Positions 25,272 to 35,016 of a stretch of DNA of 64,000 bases are shown here, in pieces. Origin of the DNA: UBA9619 sp964630665 (GTDB taxonomy: Bacteria; Pseudomonadota; Gammaproteobacteria; Arenicellales; UBA868); the NCBI GenBank assembly GCA_964630665.1, contig CAZVVN010000002.1, positions 1 to 64,000 of the forward strand, in the 5' to 3' direction. Made by a program: the position numbers and the translations under genes. Below the pieces are notes generated by a model, which was given only the letters and a program-made list of their open reading frames with translations, was not told the origin of the DNA and did not search any database. The first letter of the stretch is position 1, and every line of letters begins with the position of its first letter.

Positions 25272-27182
25272 ATGCGGAGGTCCGGAGCAGAGTTCGCTGT
25301 TTCCATTGTCAAGGACGTGATGGTGCCCATGCGCGATGGTGTTCGGCTCGCCACTGACCTTTATTTTCCTGTACAAGAGGGCGATCCACTGAGTACGCCT
25401 CTGCCCGTTATCCTGGGCAGGACCTCCTACGACAAAACCTGGCCTGAACTGTGGGTCGAACCTGTGGCTGATTTTTTTGCCCCACGAGGTTATGTGGTCG
25501 CCCTTCAGGACCTGCGCGGACGCTATCGGTCCGAGGGAACCGGTCAGTACTTTCACACGGCCAACGTTCACGAGGGTCAAGACGGTTATGACACGATCGA
25601 GTGGATCGCGTCACAGCGGTGGTCAAACGGGCGGGTCGCCATGACCGGCAGTTCTCATGGCGGAATCGTTCAGACGGCGGCTTTACTGATGAGACCGCCA
25701 CACCTGCGGGCGATCTGGATCGATGTCGCACCGACCAACATCTTTGCCCACCAGTCGCGTGAGGGCGGCGCCATGTCGTTGCAGATGTTCGGCGCACTGT
25801 TTCTTCACGCCTACGACAGCCAGGAGATCCGTAATGATCCTGCAGCCCTGGAGGAGATCATCAAAGGGTGGGAGAACATCGCTGAGTTGATCGGCTCGAT
25901 GCCATTGACGGCGGATCAGACGCCGTTGAGGCATGTTCCCAATCTCGAAAAAGTACTGTTCCACTACTGCCGGGATGGCGAGTACAACGATTTCTGGTCC
26001 CAGGAGATCTGTGACCAGGAAGCGCACTTCCACAAGGCTGCGGATGTGCCGGCCGTCTACTCCGGTGGTTGGTATGATCCGTTTGCCGTAGCAACGACAC
26101 ATCAGTTTGCAACAATGGCCGCCCGGAGCAAGGCCCCGCAGAAACTCATCATGGGGCCCTGGACCCATAACGGGATGCGCACCGGCGCGACCAGCGCCGG
26201 TGACGTCGATTTCGGACCGCATGCGAGTTTCGGGACTGCGGTTTACAACCAGCAGCGGCTCAGATGGTTCGATCGCTGGCTGAAGGACATTCACAACGGT
26301 GCCGAGCATGACCCGCCGGTCCAGATCTTTGTTATGGGCGGCGGCGATGGAAAACGTAATGCACAGGGGCGTTTGAACCATGGCGGAGCTTGGCGGCAGG
26401 AAGTGTCCTGGCCGTTATCTCACGTCGAAGCGCACAGCTATTACCTGCGCGCCGACGGTCGACTGACGTGGGAGGCTCCGGTCGAGGATGAGGTTCCCTT
26501 GCGCTATACGCACGACCCGGCCTGGCCCGTACCGACTATCGCCTCGAATGTTACGGCACTTTCGAGACTGGAAAAGCTGGCCGAAGGCAGCGACTGGATA
26601 CCGCCGCGGGATCGGATGACACCGCTGGTCATCAACGGTGGCGGGCACCAGAAAGAAGCTCCGGAGCATATCGGGGCACGACCTCCGTTCCCGTTGCTTG
26701 CCGACAGGCCGGATGTCTTGGTCTTTCAGACCGACCTACTACAGGCGAGCGTCGAGATCAGCGGGGCGATCACTGTTGTCCTGGTGATGTCGTCGACCGC
26801 GGTCGACACTGATTTCACAGCTAAATTGCTCGATGTTTATCCACCCAGCGAAGACTATCCCGCCGGTTACCATCTGAATCTTTCGGACTCAATCATCCGG
26901 GCCCGCTATCGGCATGGGTTCGACCGGGCCAGGATGCTGACACCGGGCAAGATCACCTGCGTTAGCCTTTTGCTTCCTCCAACCAGTAATCTTTTTCAAT
27001 CCGGGCACCGTATCCGGTTGGATATAGCCAGCAGTAATTTCCCCAAGTACGATGTCAACCCCGGTACCGGGGAGCCTCTAGGGCGCCACACGCACACGAT
27101 CGCCTGTAGCAACACGTTATACATGGGCCCACGGTGGCGATCCCGAATCGAGCTGCCGGTCGTGAAACCGAAATCGGGATGA
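25272..27182 (+). CDS. CocE/NonD family hydrolase (X-Pro dipeptidyl-peptidase-like)
   Basis: Serine hydrolase of 636 residues. The N terminus (IVKDVMVPMRDGVRLATDLYFP) is typical for CocE/NonD and glutaryl-7-ACA acylase relatives. The nucleophile elbow GSSHGG is near residue 127, followed by the cap and a C-terminal jelly-roll domain (from about 430) that ends with HRIRLDIASSNFPKYDVNPG. No signal peptide is evident. The family hydrolyses esters or amides of varied acyl compounds; the substrate here is unknown. The following Zn alcohol dehydrogenase gene is on the same strand 97 bp later, so an ester-to-alcohol-to-aldehyde sequence is possible. Confidence 0.85.
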   Translation: MRRSGAEFAVSIVKDVMVPMRDGVRLATDLYFPVQEGDPLSTPLPVILGRTSYDKTWPELWVEPVADFFAPRGYVVALQDLRGRYRSEGTGQYFHTANVHEGQDGYDTIEWIASQRWSNGRVAMTGSSHGGIVQTAALLMRPPHLRAIWIDVAPTNIFAHQSREGGAMSLQMFGALFLHAYDSQEIRNDPAALEEIIKGWENIAELIGSMPLTADQTPLRHVPNLEKVLFHYCRDGEYNDFWSQEICDQEAHFHKAADVPAVYSGGWYDPFAVATTHQFATMAARSKAPQKLIMGPWTHNGMRTGATSAGDVDFGPHASFGTAVYNQQRLRWFDRWLKDIHNGAEHDPPVQIFVMGGGDGKRNAQGRLNHGGAWRQEVSWPLSHVEAHSYYLRADGRLTWEAPVEDEVPLRYTHDPAWPVPTIASNVTALSRLEKLAEGSDWIPPRDRMTPLVINGGGHQKEAPEHIGARPPFPLLADRPDVLVFQTDLLQASVEISGAITVVLVMSSTAVDTDFTAKLLDVYPPSEDYPAGYHLNLSDSIIRARYRHGFDRARMLTPGKITCVSLLLPPTSNLFQSGHRIRLDIASSNFPKYDVNPGTGEPLGRHTHTIACSNTLYMGPRWRSRIELPVVKPKSG

Positions 27183-27279
27183 GTCACTATGCCGACAGGG
27201 CCGTGGCAGCGAAAGAAGAACGCATCTGGCTGTCGGCCCAAAGACACCAGGTAGAGTCACCAGATAAAAGGAAACGCCC

Positions 27280-28383
27280 GTGAATTTCAAGGCCACCGTG
27301 CTGCATAAGATCGGTCTGCCGCTGACCGTCGAAGATGTTCAGCTCACAGAACTCAAGCAAGGCGACGTTCTTGTTCGCCTTTACGCCAGCGGACTCTGCC
27401 ACACTGATCTGGAGGTGATCGAGGGCAGTCTGCCCTATCCGTTGCCAATCACACTGGGCCACGAAGGCGCCGGTGTGGTCGAGTCGGTCGGCCCGGGGGT
27501 CGAACGGGTGGGCGTGGGTGACCATGTGGTGTGCTCATGGAATCCGAACTGTGGCCACTGTTATTACTGCGACCGGGACCAGCCCATACTCTGTGAGCCG
27601 TTTTCTGCGAATCAGCCGTTGGGACGGTTACCCGACGGCCACGGACGCCTGTCTCTGGCTGACGGTGGTGATCTGCACCATTTTTCAGTCGTCTCATCGC
27701 ACGCCCAGTACTGTGTTGTGCCGGAAAGCGGCGCCATTGCGGTGCCTCGGGACATTCCGTTCGACCGCGCCTGCCTGATCGGCTGCGGCGTGATGACCGG
27801 TGTGGGCGCGGTGCTCAATGTGGCGCAGGTGAAGCCCGGCGAAAGCGTGCTGGTCATCGGCTGCGGCGCTGTCGGGCTGAATGCGGTTCAAGGGGCGGTA
27901 CTGGGTGGCGCCGAACAGGTGCTGGCCTGTGACAGCGACGCATCAAAGCGTTTAATGAGCCGGGCATTCGGCGCGACGGATGTTTTCTCGCCCGATGAAG
28001 CTGCTGACCGGACGATGGTGGCAACAGGCGGTCGTGGTGCCGACCACGTGATTGAGGCCGCCGGCATCGTGCAGACGCTGCAGCCTTCCCTTGACCTGGT
28101 GCGGACCGGAGGTAACGTAGTTCTGCTCGGCAAAACCAATACCGAGGCCACGCTCAATGTGCGCTGGGGATCGATGATGGGCGAGAAGCGGATTGTCCGA
28201 TCCAGTTATGGAAATGCCCGGCCGCGTCGCGACTTCCCGATGCTGGCACGACTTTACCTTGCCGGCCGGCTCAACCTGGACGACCTGATCTCACGACGGC
28301 TTGAGATCGAGCAGATCAACGAAGGGTTTGATGCGATGCGTGCCGGCGACGGTGTCCGGTCTGTCGTCATGATGCAGCACTGA
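27280..28383 (+). CDS. Zinc-dependent alcohol dehydrogenase (MDR family)
   Basis: Medium-chain dehydrogenase of 367 residues. Catalytic-Zn ligands are the Cys in GLCHTDLEV, His in GHEGAGVVE and a later Cys in LIGCGVMTGVG. The structural-Zn cysteines are in NPNCGHCYYCDRDQPILC. The Rossmann motif VIGCGAVGLNAVQGA follows. The layout is that of class III/aryl-alcohol-type enzymes. GTG 27280 is preceded by AAAAGGAAA. The upstream gap contains an 8-bp inverted repeat (27191-27198 with 27230-27237). It could oxidise alcohols released by the neighbouring hydrolases; this is context inference. Confidence 0.9.
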   Translation: MNFKATVLHKIGLPLTVEDVQLTELKQGDVLVRLYASGLCHTDLEVIEGSLPYPLPITLGHEGAGVVESVGPGVERVGVGDHVVCSWNPNCGHCYYCDRDQPILCEPFSANQPLGRLPDGHGRLSLADGGDLHHFSVVSSHAQYCVVPESGAIAVPRDIPFDRACLIGCGVMTGVGAVLNVAQVKPGESVLVIGCGAVGLNAVQGAVLGGAEQVLACDSDASKRLMSRAFGATDVFSPDEAADRTMVATGGRGADHVIEAAGIVQTLQPSLDLVRTGGNVVLLGKTNTEATLNVRWGSMMGEKRIVRSSYGNARPRRDFPMLARLYLAGRLNLDDLISRRLEIEQINEGFDAMRAGDGVRSVVMMQH

Positions 28384-28389
28384 GAGGCT

Positions 28390-29451
28390 TCAGCGGCGCA
28401 GCTGTTCGAGGAACCGGGTGATCTGCCGGTTCATGAAATCGACATCACTGTGCGAGCGGGACGCGCCGGCCTGGTGGCCATGGATTGACGGGATTTCCAG
28501 GTACTCTGCGGTTGAGATCTGCTCTGCGGCCCAGCGTGCTGCCGCTTCGGGGTTGTACAGGTCACCCGGTGCCGCAAGCACCAGAACGGGCACGTCAATC
28601 GTGCCAAGCGCCTTGGCCGTGTCGCCATCATGACCAGGCGTGTGACCGACGTCGTGGCTGTCATAGGCACGGGTCTGCCAGATCCAGTCGCGTGGATCGA
28701 GGTCGCGTTCGATAACATTCGCCTGCTCGCGCTGCAGCAGAGCGTCGGCGTCATCCGTTGGGAACTCGGCCGCGATTGATACCGGCGTGCGGCCGGCGAT
28801 GACCGACATCAGCGCCGCCCAGCCGTGCCAGGTGTCTGCCTTGACTGCACCTTCGGTCCAGTCGCTGTTACTCATCAGCAGCTGACGAGACACGGCATTG
28901 ATGCTCCGGGACCAGGCTGTAGTCCGCGCCATGGGGGTGATGGCGACCACCGAATCGACCCGCTTTGGGTGAGATACGGCCCATTGAAGGGCCTGCATGC
29001 CGCCCATGGAAGCCCCAATAACCAGATCGATCCGGTCGATGCCCAGGTGATCCAGCAGTGCAGCCTGGGAATCGACCATATCGCGGATCGTGAAGTTGGG
29101 AAATCCGGTTCCGGGCTGGGAGGCACTGTTGCTCGGCGACGATGAGAGTCCGTTGCCAAGGGCATCGGTTGCGATGACCCGGTAATGGTCGGTATTCAGC
29201 GCCAGCCCCGGGCCGATCAGGAAATCAAGCCGGCGGTGGGTGCCGGCAATGGAGGCGGCGGTGAGGACGGTTAAGGTTGGATGGCTGTTGCCAAGAATAC
29301 AGGCAGAGATCTGACAGTCCTCGATGACTTCTCCTGATTCAAGAGGTAAATCGCCGATCCTGAAGACCTGTGGATTCCATTCCATGGGTTGTAAGTTCTC
29401 GTTAATTGTCGGGATCGACTTCAGCATATCATCTGCTGCAAATCTCGGCAC
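28390..29451 (-). CDS. MetX-like alpha/beta hydrolase (homoserine O-acetyltransferase family)
   Basis: A protein of about 353 residues of the homoserine acetyltransferase family. It has GDLPLESGEVIEDCQIS near the start, LGNGLSSSPSNS, the nucleophile elbow GASMGGMQALQWAVSHP, an Asp in LAAPGDLYNPE and a terminal His in IHGHQAG. It lacks other methionine genes nearby and has a shorter lid than biosynthetic MetX, so it may be a hydrolase or acyltransferase of other substrates. GTG 29451 has AGAGGTG upstream; ATG 29427 and ATG 29385 are alternatives, the last giving the more usual N terminus. The first codons overlap the promoter region of the divergent desaturase. Confidence 0.75.
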   Translation of the reverse strand: MPRFAADDMLKSIPTINENLQPMEWNPQVFRIGDLPLESGEVIEDCQISACILGNSHPTLTVLTAASIAGTHRRLDFLIGPGLALNTDHYRVIATDALGNGLSSSPSNSASQPGTGFPNFTIRDMVDSQAALLDHLGIDRIDLVIGASMGGMQALQWAVSHPKRVDSVVAITPMARTTAWSRSINAVSRQLLMSNSDWTEGAVKADTWHGWAALMSVIAGRTPVSIAAEFPTDDADALLQREQANVIERDLDPRDWIWQTRAYDSHDVGHTPGHDGDTAKALGTIDVPVLVLAAPGDLYNPEAAARWAAEQISTAEYLEIPSIHGHQAGASRSHSDVDFMNRQITRFLEQLRR

Positions 29452-29464
29452 AACACCTCTGGTT

Positions 29465-29470
29465 TATACT
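29465..29470 (+). promoter_or_regulatory. TATACT -10 element before the desaturase gene
   Basis: TATACT lies in CTGGTTTATACTGC, 29 bp before ATG 29499, in the region divergent from the MetX-like gene. The same 14 bases occur before the PuuD-like gene. No good -35 is visible. Confidence 0.35.
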
Positions 29471-29498
29471 GCCCGCGCTAACGGTGGGCGAACAACGT

Positions 29499-30494
29499 AT
29501 GCAGGATTTCGTCGGTGTCAAAGGGGTCGTCTCTCCAGAGCGGCTCAGTGAACTCAGCCAGCGCAGTGACTGGCCGGCTCTGGCTCATCTCGCCAGTCAC
29601 TGGGGCGCGCTCGCCGCGAACAGCTGGGGGCTTTTAGTATTCTGGGGAACCTGGTGGAGCCTGCCGCTGTTCATTCTTCAGGGAGTGTTGCTGAATTTTC
29701 TTTACGCACCCACCCACGAGTGTGATCACCTGACGGCCTTCAGGTCGCGATGGCTCAACATCTGGGTCGCCCGGCTCTGCGGATTTGTGATTTTCAACCC
29801 CAGTGATCATCATCGCTGGACACATTTTACGCATCATCGCAATACCCAGGACTGGGAGAAAGATACGGAACTCGAGCGTCCTCCCTTCAGGACCGCCGCG
29901 CAGTATCTGCTGGCCTTGAGTGGGCTGCCACTGATCCGCTTCAAGCTTGCGCGTATCTGGCGGCATGCCTTTGTCAGCGGCCAGGAGTGGTATCTGTCTC
30001 CCCGCCAGCAGAGGCAGGTGGTATCGGCTGCCCGTTGGCACATTGCGGGCTATGCCCTGGCTCTTGCCAGTGCCCTGGTGTTCAATTCATGGTGGGTCTT
30101 GTATTTCTGGTGGGGCCCGTTTTTCCTGATGCGCTGGTCGTACATGCTCCAGGGCCTGGCCGAGCACACCGGCCTGACCCACCGGCCAGAGACCCTGTTA
30201 AATACAAGGACCATCCGGGCCGGTTTCTTCTTTCGCTGGGTCAACTGGAACATGACCTACCACTGCGTGCACCACACCTTTCCCGGTGTTCCTTTCTATC
30301 GTCTGCCGGCCCTACACCTGGAAGTAGAGAAAAATCTCGGTTTCGAACTGCCGGCCACACCTTACCTTGCTCTGCACTGGCAACAGCTCAGGGCATTGCT
30401 CGCAGGCCACACTGAATCCGACCTCTGTGACGCACACGAGGCCGAACTGATCGTGCAGGGCAGACTCACCAGAATTCCACCTTCTGGAGACTGA
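29499..30494 (+). CDS. Membrane fatty acid desaturase/hydroxylase family protein
   Basis: Integral membrane di-iron enzyme of about 331 residues. The histidine clusters are HECDH (73-77), HHRWTHFTHH (104-113) and HCVHH (255-259), with an extra EHTGLTH (222-228). Hydrophobic segments at about 43-72 and 183-215 provide the membrane spans. The family inserts double bonds or hydroxyls into acyl chains or related lipids using O2. I start at ATG 29499; an earlier in-frame codon at 29406 would overlap the divergent gene and the promoter. Substrate (fatty acyl lipid, carotenoid or other) cannot be told from sequence. Confidence 0.83.
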   Translation: MQDFVGVKGVVSPERLSELSQRSDWPALAHLASHWGALAANSWGLLVFWGTWWSLPLFILQGVLLNFLYAPTHECDHLTAFRSRWLNIWVARLCGFVIFNPSDHHRWTHFTHHRNTQDWEKDTELERPPFRTAAQYLLALSGLPLIRFKLARIWRHAFVSGQEWYLSPRQQRQVVSAARWHIAGYALALASALVFNSWWVLYFWWGPFFLMRWSYMLQGLAEHTGLTHRPETLLNTRTIRAGFFFRWVNWNMTYHCVHHTFPGVPFYRLPALHLEVEKNLGFELPATPYLALHWQQLRALLAGHTESDLCDAHEAELIVQGRLTRIPPSGD

Positions 30495-30561
30495 CCTATA
30501 GCGCGGTTGCCACTGACCCTGTTGAATTCTCGTTTGAGCAACTGGGTGGCGGTCGCATTGA

Positions 30562-30590
30562 TTGAAACGCAGTACTCATGGGATTAGAGT
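30562..30590 (+). promoter_or_regulatory. Sigma70-like promoter before the D-aminoacylase gene
   Basis: TTGAAA (30562-30567), 17-bp spacer, TAGAGT (30585-30590), 50 bp upstream of ATG 30641. Both boxes are fair matches and the spacing is ideal. Confidence 0.4.
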
Positions 30591-30640
30591 CATCTGCACG
30601 GGACGCTTTCAATTCACCCTTTCAGATAAGGACCGCGACG

Positions 30641-32332
30641 ATGCATGATCTCATTATTCGAAACGCACAAATCATCGATGGGTCCGGCAGCCCTCTCCAG
30701 AAGGGCGACCTCGCGGTCGACGGCGAGCAGATCACGGCCCTTGGGCAGGGCCTTGGGCAGGGCCGCGAAGAGATCGATGCCGATGGCCTGGCTCTTGCGC
30801 CGGGGATCATCGACCTTCATACCCACTATGACGCACAACTGACCTGGGATGCTTTTGCGACACCGTCGACCGGGCTCGGGGTGACCACGACGCTGATCGG
30901 AAACTGTGGTTTTACCATTGCCCCGTGCCGGCCGAAGCACCGGGAACTGACGCTTCGCAATCTGACGCACGTTGAAGGTATGTCCCTGGACGCCTTGATG
31001 ACAGGCATCGACTGGGATTTTGAGTCGTATCCGGAATACCTTGATTGTCTCGAACGCAAGGGTGTGGTCCCAAACGTTGCTTCGTACTGCGGTCACTCTT
31101 CGCTTCGCACCTGGGTTCTCGGTGAGGAGGCGTCGGATCGGGCGGCGACACCTGACGAGGTCGCCCAGATGAAGTCGATTCTTCTCGAGGCATTGAATGC
31201 GGGCGCTGTCGGGCTTGCCACCTCGACACTGGAACAGCACAACGGGGAGAACGGCATTCCCATGCCCTCCCGGCTGGCAGACGAACACGAGATGCTGGAA
31301 CTGACCGGGGCCCTGGGTGAGGCCGGCCGGGGCATTTTCATGCTGACCAAGGGAATGACCACCAGCATACCTTTCCTGGAGAGGATCTCCGCTAATAACA
31401 ACAGGCCGGTTATGATTGCGGCAATGTTCGTGGACCCCAATGATCCCGAGCGAGTGTTCCGGGAATTCGGGGAGATCGAAGATGCCCGTACCCGCGGTCG
31501 GGAGTTGTGGGGACAGGTCGGTTGTTTCCCGCTGGGTATGGAGTTCACGATCCGGCACCCCTATCCACTGGAGGCTTTTCTGGCCTGGCGGCCGGCGATC
31601 GAAGCGGAAGGAGAAGATAACTACGAGCGTATTCTGGCTGATCCGTCTTTCCGGGAAAGCATCAAGGCTGAAGCCCGGACCAAGGGGGTTCCCAACCGGT
31701 TCTCCTATCACCAGTTTGACCATTTGACCGTCATGACAGTGGTCGATCCGGGACACCAGGACAGAGTTGGAAAAACAGTCGGCCAGCTAGCGCTGGATAG
31801 CGGCAAGGACCCCTTCGACTGGTTGCTGGATTTTGCCCTCGATGGCGAAATGGACGCGATGTTCGACTGTAAGTTGTTCAACACCGAAGAGGACAGGGTC
31901 AAAAAACTGCTCCAGCATCCGAATGCAGCCGTCACCTTGTCGGACGCCGGTGCACACCTGTCGTTCTTGTGCGATGCCGGGTTCGGGCTGCACCTTTTCG
32001 GGCACTGGGTGCGTGACCGGGGCGACCTGACACTGGAACAGGCCGTGGCGTCAGTCACCAGCCGGCCGGCTGATATCTGCCGGATCAGTGACCGCGGGCG
32101 ACTGGTATCCGGGCACAAGGCTGACCTGATGCTGTTCGATCCGGAGACCGTGGGGCGTGGGCCACGGCGCAGGGTCAACGATCTCCCCGGCGGCAACAGC
32201 CGTGTCGACACGCCCGCCGTGGGATTACACGGCGTATGGGTCAACGGTAGACGTGTGGTCGACCCGGCAGGGCTGCTGGCCGACTGCGGTACGCCCGGTT
32301 GCGTGCTGCGTGATTTTTCCGAGCCGGGCTGA
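30641..32332 (+). CDS. N-acyl-D-amino-acid deacylase / D-aminoacylase-like amidohydrolase
   Basis: Zn-dependent amidohydrolase of 563 residues releasing D-amino acids or related amines from N-acyl compounds. The opening HDLIIRNAQIIDGSG and GIIDLHTHYDAQLTWD with the HxH metal pair are diagnostic of the D-aminoacylase/dihydroorotase-like group. Later metal-binding positions appear in the SYCGHSSLR and LSDAGAHLSF segments. AAGGA lies about 8 bp before ATG 30641. An MFS transporter and an amine oxidase follow on the same strand, which together would suit uptake and breakdown of an acylated amine or D-amino acid (inference). Confidence 0.87.
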   Translation: MHDLIIRNAQIIDGSGSPLQKGDLAVDGEQITALGQGLGQGREEIDADGLALAPGIIDLHTHYDAQLTWDAFATPSTGLGVTTTLIGNCGFTIAPCRPKHRELTLRNLTHVEGMSLDALMTGIDWDFESYPEYLDCLERKGVVPNVASYCGHSSLRTWVLGEEASDRAATPDEVAQMKSILLEALNAGAVGLATSTLEQHNGENGIPMPSRLADEHEMLELTGALGEAGRGIFMLTKGMTTSIPFLERISANNNRPVMIAAMFVDPNDPERVFREFGEIEDARTRGRELWGQVGCFPLGMEFTIRHPYPLEAFLAWRPAIEAEGEDNYERILADPSFRESIKAEARTKGVPNRFSYHQFDHLTVMTVVDPGHQDRVGKTVGQLALDSGKDPFDWLLDFALDGEMDAMFDCKLFNTEEDRVKKLLQHPNAAVTLSDAGAHLSFLCDAGFGLHLFGHWVRDRGDLTLEQAVASVTSRPADICRISDRGRLVSGHKADLMLFDPETVGRGPRRRVNDLPGGNSRVDTPAVGLHGVWVNGRRVVDPAGLLADCGTPGCVLRDFSEPG

Positions 32333-32372
32333 GATCCTGATCACTTTGATGTCACCCTAAATCCGGCCACTG

Positions 32373-32390
32373 TGGGCACACTGGTGCCCA
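32373..32390. other. Perfect 7-bp hairpin between D-aminoacylase and MFS genes
   Basis: TGGGCAC (32373-32379) pairs with GTGCCCA (32384-32390) over a 4-nt loop, 41 bp after the D-aminoacylase stop. There is no following T tract, so it may be an operator or an intercistronic structure rather than a terminator. Confidence 0.35.
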
Positions 32391-32456
32391 AGCGTTGGAT
32401 TACGGGGCATTCTCTGCAGATCATCGACCGCACTTCCACAACCGGTTTTATTCCTG

Positions 32457-33734
32457 ATGCTCTTCTCTGCCCTGCGTTCGCCCCGCTACCGCCGCTACTG
32501 GTTCGGTTCGATCGGTACGGTCGGGGCCAGCCAGCTAATACTGATGGCGCAGGGTTGGCTGGTCTTCCAGCTCAGTGGGTCACCGATGGATCTCGGTGCG
32601 CTGGGTGCGGCGGTTTCCGTGCCGTCAATATTCATTATGATCTTCGGCGGCATACTGGCAGACCGCTGGGACCGGCGGCGGTTGATCATGACGACATCGG
32701 TGATTACGGCCGGGTTGCTGCTCATCCAGGCGGCCCTCGACTACCTCGCTGTCGTCGAGGTCTGGCACGTTCTGGTGATTGGCGCTCTGATCGGCATCGT
32801 GACAGGATTCGAATGGCCCACACGCCAGGCGTTCTTTGCCAGTCTGATTGAACCGGACCAGATGATGAGTGCGGTGTCACTTAATTCAATCTTGTGGCAG
32901 GCCAGTCGCATGATCCTCCCGGGGCTCACCGGCATTCTGATCGCCGCGGCCGGCACTTCGATGGTCTTCGTGATGGGTGCTCTGGGGTTCATGGTGATGT
33001 TCGCCACACTGCTGGGGATGCCGGTACGCCGCCAGGCACCGGTCTCCGGCAACTCAGTGCAGCAGTTTCTGGACGGGATGCGATTCATTGTCGTCAATCG
33101 GGTCTTTCTGGTCCTGATTCCAATGACCTGGGTCTGGATGTTTTTCGGATTCTCCTTCAACCAACTGATGCCGGCCTTTGCCGACGTGCTGGGTACCCGG
33201 GAACTGGGGTTCGGGGCCCTGATGTCGGCAGTTGGAGCGGGATCAGCCGCCGGCACGATTCTGGTCGGGCCCATGCAAAAGGCCAGGTTGCTCGGCGGGA
33301 TCATGTTCTCCGGCCTGTTGGGTGGTGTGGCAGGACTGACTGGTTTCGGGGTTTCGACACTCTTCGGCGATTCGGTGTCCTGGTCGTTTAACAGCGCCCT
33401 GGTCGCGGCCTTTTTTGTCGGTCTGTTCGGCTCCGTGTTTCTGATCACGTCCATGACGGTCCTGCAGATCCGCGTGCCGGACGTCCTGCGTGGTCGAGTG
33501 ATGGGCATTCATACGGTCAGTTTCTACCTGATGCCGCTCGGCGGTTTGTTCGGCGGTGTGCTGGCGTCGACTTATAACCCGGGCGCCGCGGTACTCACCG
33601 GCGCCGGGGTGATCCTTGCAGTGACCCTGGTCGTGGTGTTGACCCAGCGGGAAATCCGTCAGATCGACGGCCGGCGGCTGACCGCAGAGTTGCGGACAGG
33701 AGAAAACCCAGTGGCCGGGGTAGAACCGTCGTGA
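32457..33734 (+). CDS. MFS transporter (EntS-like, MFS_3 group)
   Basis: Inner-membrane major facilitator of 425 residues with 12 hydrophobic segments. It begins LFSALRSPRYRRYWFGS, a hallmark of the EntS/MFS_3 exporter group, and has the loop 2-3 motif GGILADRWDRRRL. Exporters of siderophores and drugs are the known members, so efflux is more likely than uptake. The amine oxidase gene overlaps its stop by 4 bp (GTGA), a strong sign of coupled translation and shared function. The exported compound is not identifiable. Confidence 0.85.
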   Translation: MLFSALRSPRYRRYWFGSIGTVGASQLILMAQGWLVFQLSGSPMDLGALGAAVSVPSIFIMIFGGILADRWDRRRLIMTTSVITAGLLLIQAALDYLAVVEVWHVLVIGALIGIVTGFEWPTRQAFFASLIEPDQMMSAVSLNSILWQASRMILPGLTGILIAAAGTSMVFVMGALGFMVMFATLLGMPVRRQAPVSGNSVQQFLDGMRFIVVNRVFLVLIPMTWVWMFFGFSFNQLMPAFADVLGTRELGFGALMSAVGAGSAAGTILVGPMQKARLLGGIMFSGLLGGVAGLTGFGVSTLFGDSVSWSFNSALVAAFFVGLFGSVFLITSMTVLQIRVPDVLRGRVMGIHTVSFYLMPLGGLFGGVLASTYNPGAAVLTGAGVILAVTLVVVLTQREIRQIDGRRLTAELRTGENPVAGVEPS

Positions 33735-34981
33735 CCGGCCCCGTCGATGTTGTCATTGTCGGTGCCGGTGCAGCCGGACTGGCGGCTGCCCGGGTGCTTG
33801 TCGAGGCCGGCGTCAGTTTTCAATTGCTGGAGGCGTCCCACCGCATCGGCGGCCGCGCACATACCGAGTATCCGGCCGATGGTGCACCGTTTGACCTGGG
33901 CTGCCACTGGCTGCACTCGGCGAGCATCAACCCGTTCGTGTCAGTCGCTGAGGAATTCGGTTTCCGGTACCAGCAAAGAACTGACTTCGGGAGGATCGGT
34001 TATTTCAGGAATGGACAATGGCTGAGTGAAGATGCAAGCCCGGTCTTTGAAGCCGAGGCAGCAGCACGTGAGCGTTCCATACAGGCGGCGTGGTCAGCGG
34101 GCCGCGATGTTGCGGTCGCCGATGCCACCGACCGCGATGGTGAATGGGCCGATGTGCTGGATTACTACACGGCACAGAACACCTCCTCTGACCCGGATCA
34201 GGTGTCTGTGGGCGACATCGTCAACTACCATGACACCGGGGAGAACTGGCCTGTCCCGGACGGTTACGGTGCATTGGTAGAGCGTTGGGCTTACGGGGTG
34301 CCGGTGGCGCTGAATACGGTGGTCAAAGCAATCCGCTGGGGTGGCAGCGGGGTCAAGGTCGAGACCTCACGCGGCGGGATCAGTACCAATCATGTCGTGA
34401 TTGCTGTGTCGACCGGTGTGCTGGGCTCTGGCGAGCTGCGCTTCATCCCCGAACTGCCGGTCGACAAGCAGTCCGCGGTTGCGGCACTGCCGCTAGGTAA
34501 TTACAACCACGTCCGGCTGTCGATCGAGAGGAGATTCTTTGAACCGGACATACCTGACCGTGTTGTCGTTACCTCAGACAGCGATTCACCTCTCGGGCTC
34601 ACTCTGTGCCCTTATGGATCTGACTGCGTGATCGGTATCGTAGCCGGGCGTTCTGCTGACTGGCTGGAACGCGCCGGAGTAGAGGCTTCCAGAGAGTACG
34701 TCAGCGATGCCCTGGCCGACCTTTTCGGTCACGACATCGTGCGGCACGTGACCGATGATCGTCAGTCAGCCTGGCGCGGCAACCCGTTCGTACGCGGTGC
34801 TTACTCGAGTGCGGTGCCTGGACAGTTCCACCAGCGCAGTGTGCTCGCCCAACCCCTTGCCGGTCGTCTTTATTTCTGTGGGGAAGCGACCTCCATCGAT
34901 CATTTCTGCACCTGCCATGGGGCCAAAATGACCGGTGAACGGGCCGCCCGGGAGGTGCTGGACTCCCTTGCTGGGGATTGA
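33731..34981 (+). CDS. Flavin monoamine oxidase-family protein
   Basis: FAD-dependent amine oxidase of 416 residues. The dinucleotide motif VVIVGAGAAGLAAARVL is at the N terminus, followed by LLEASHRIGGRAHTEY and the FDLGCHWLHS segment typical of plant polyamine oxidase and bacterial monoamine oxidase relatives. The C-terminal FAD segment LYFCGEATS is present. It oxidises primary or secondary amines to imines with H2O2 release. GTG 33731 overlaps the MFS gene. It ends 35 bp from a convergent LysR gene. Confidence 0.86.
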   Translation: MTGPVDVVIVGAGAAGLAAARVLVEAGVSFQLLEASHRIGGRAHTEYPADGAPFDLGCHWLHSASINPFVSVAEEFGFRYQQRTDFGRIGYFRNGQWLSEDASPVFEAEAAARERSIQAAWSAGRDVAVADATDRDGEWADVLDYYTAQNTSSDPDQVSVGDIVNYHDTGENWPVPDGYGALVERWAYGVPVALNTVVKAIRWGGSGVKVETSRGGISTNHVVIAVSTGVLGSGELRFIPELPVDKQSAVAALPLGNYNHVRLSIERRFFEPDIPDRVVVTSDSDSPLGLTLCPYGSDCVIGIVAGRSADWLERAGVEASREYVSDALADLFGHDIVRHVTDDRQSAWRGNPFVRGAYSSAVPGQFHQRSVLAQPLAGRLYFCGEATSIDHFCTCHGAKMTGERAAREVLDSLAGD

Positions 34982-35016
34982 ACGAACCTGCGGTGGTTGG
35001 CCTGCAGGCGAAGTCA

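Noticed and set aside
34999..35010. GCCTGCAGGC as terminator between convergent genes
   Set aside because: It is a loop-less restriction-site-like palindrome without a T tract.
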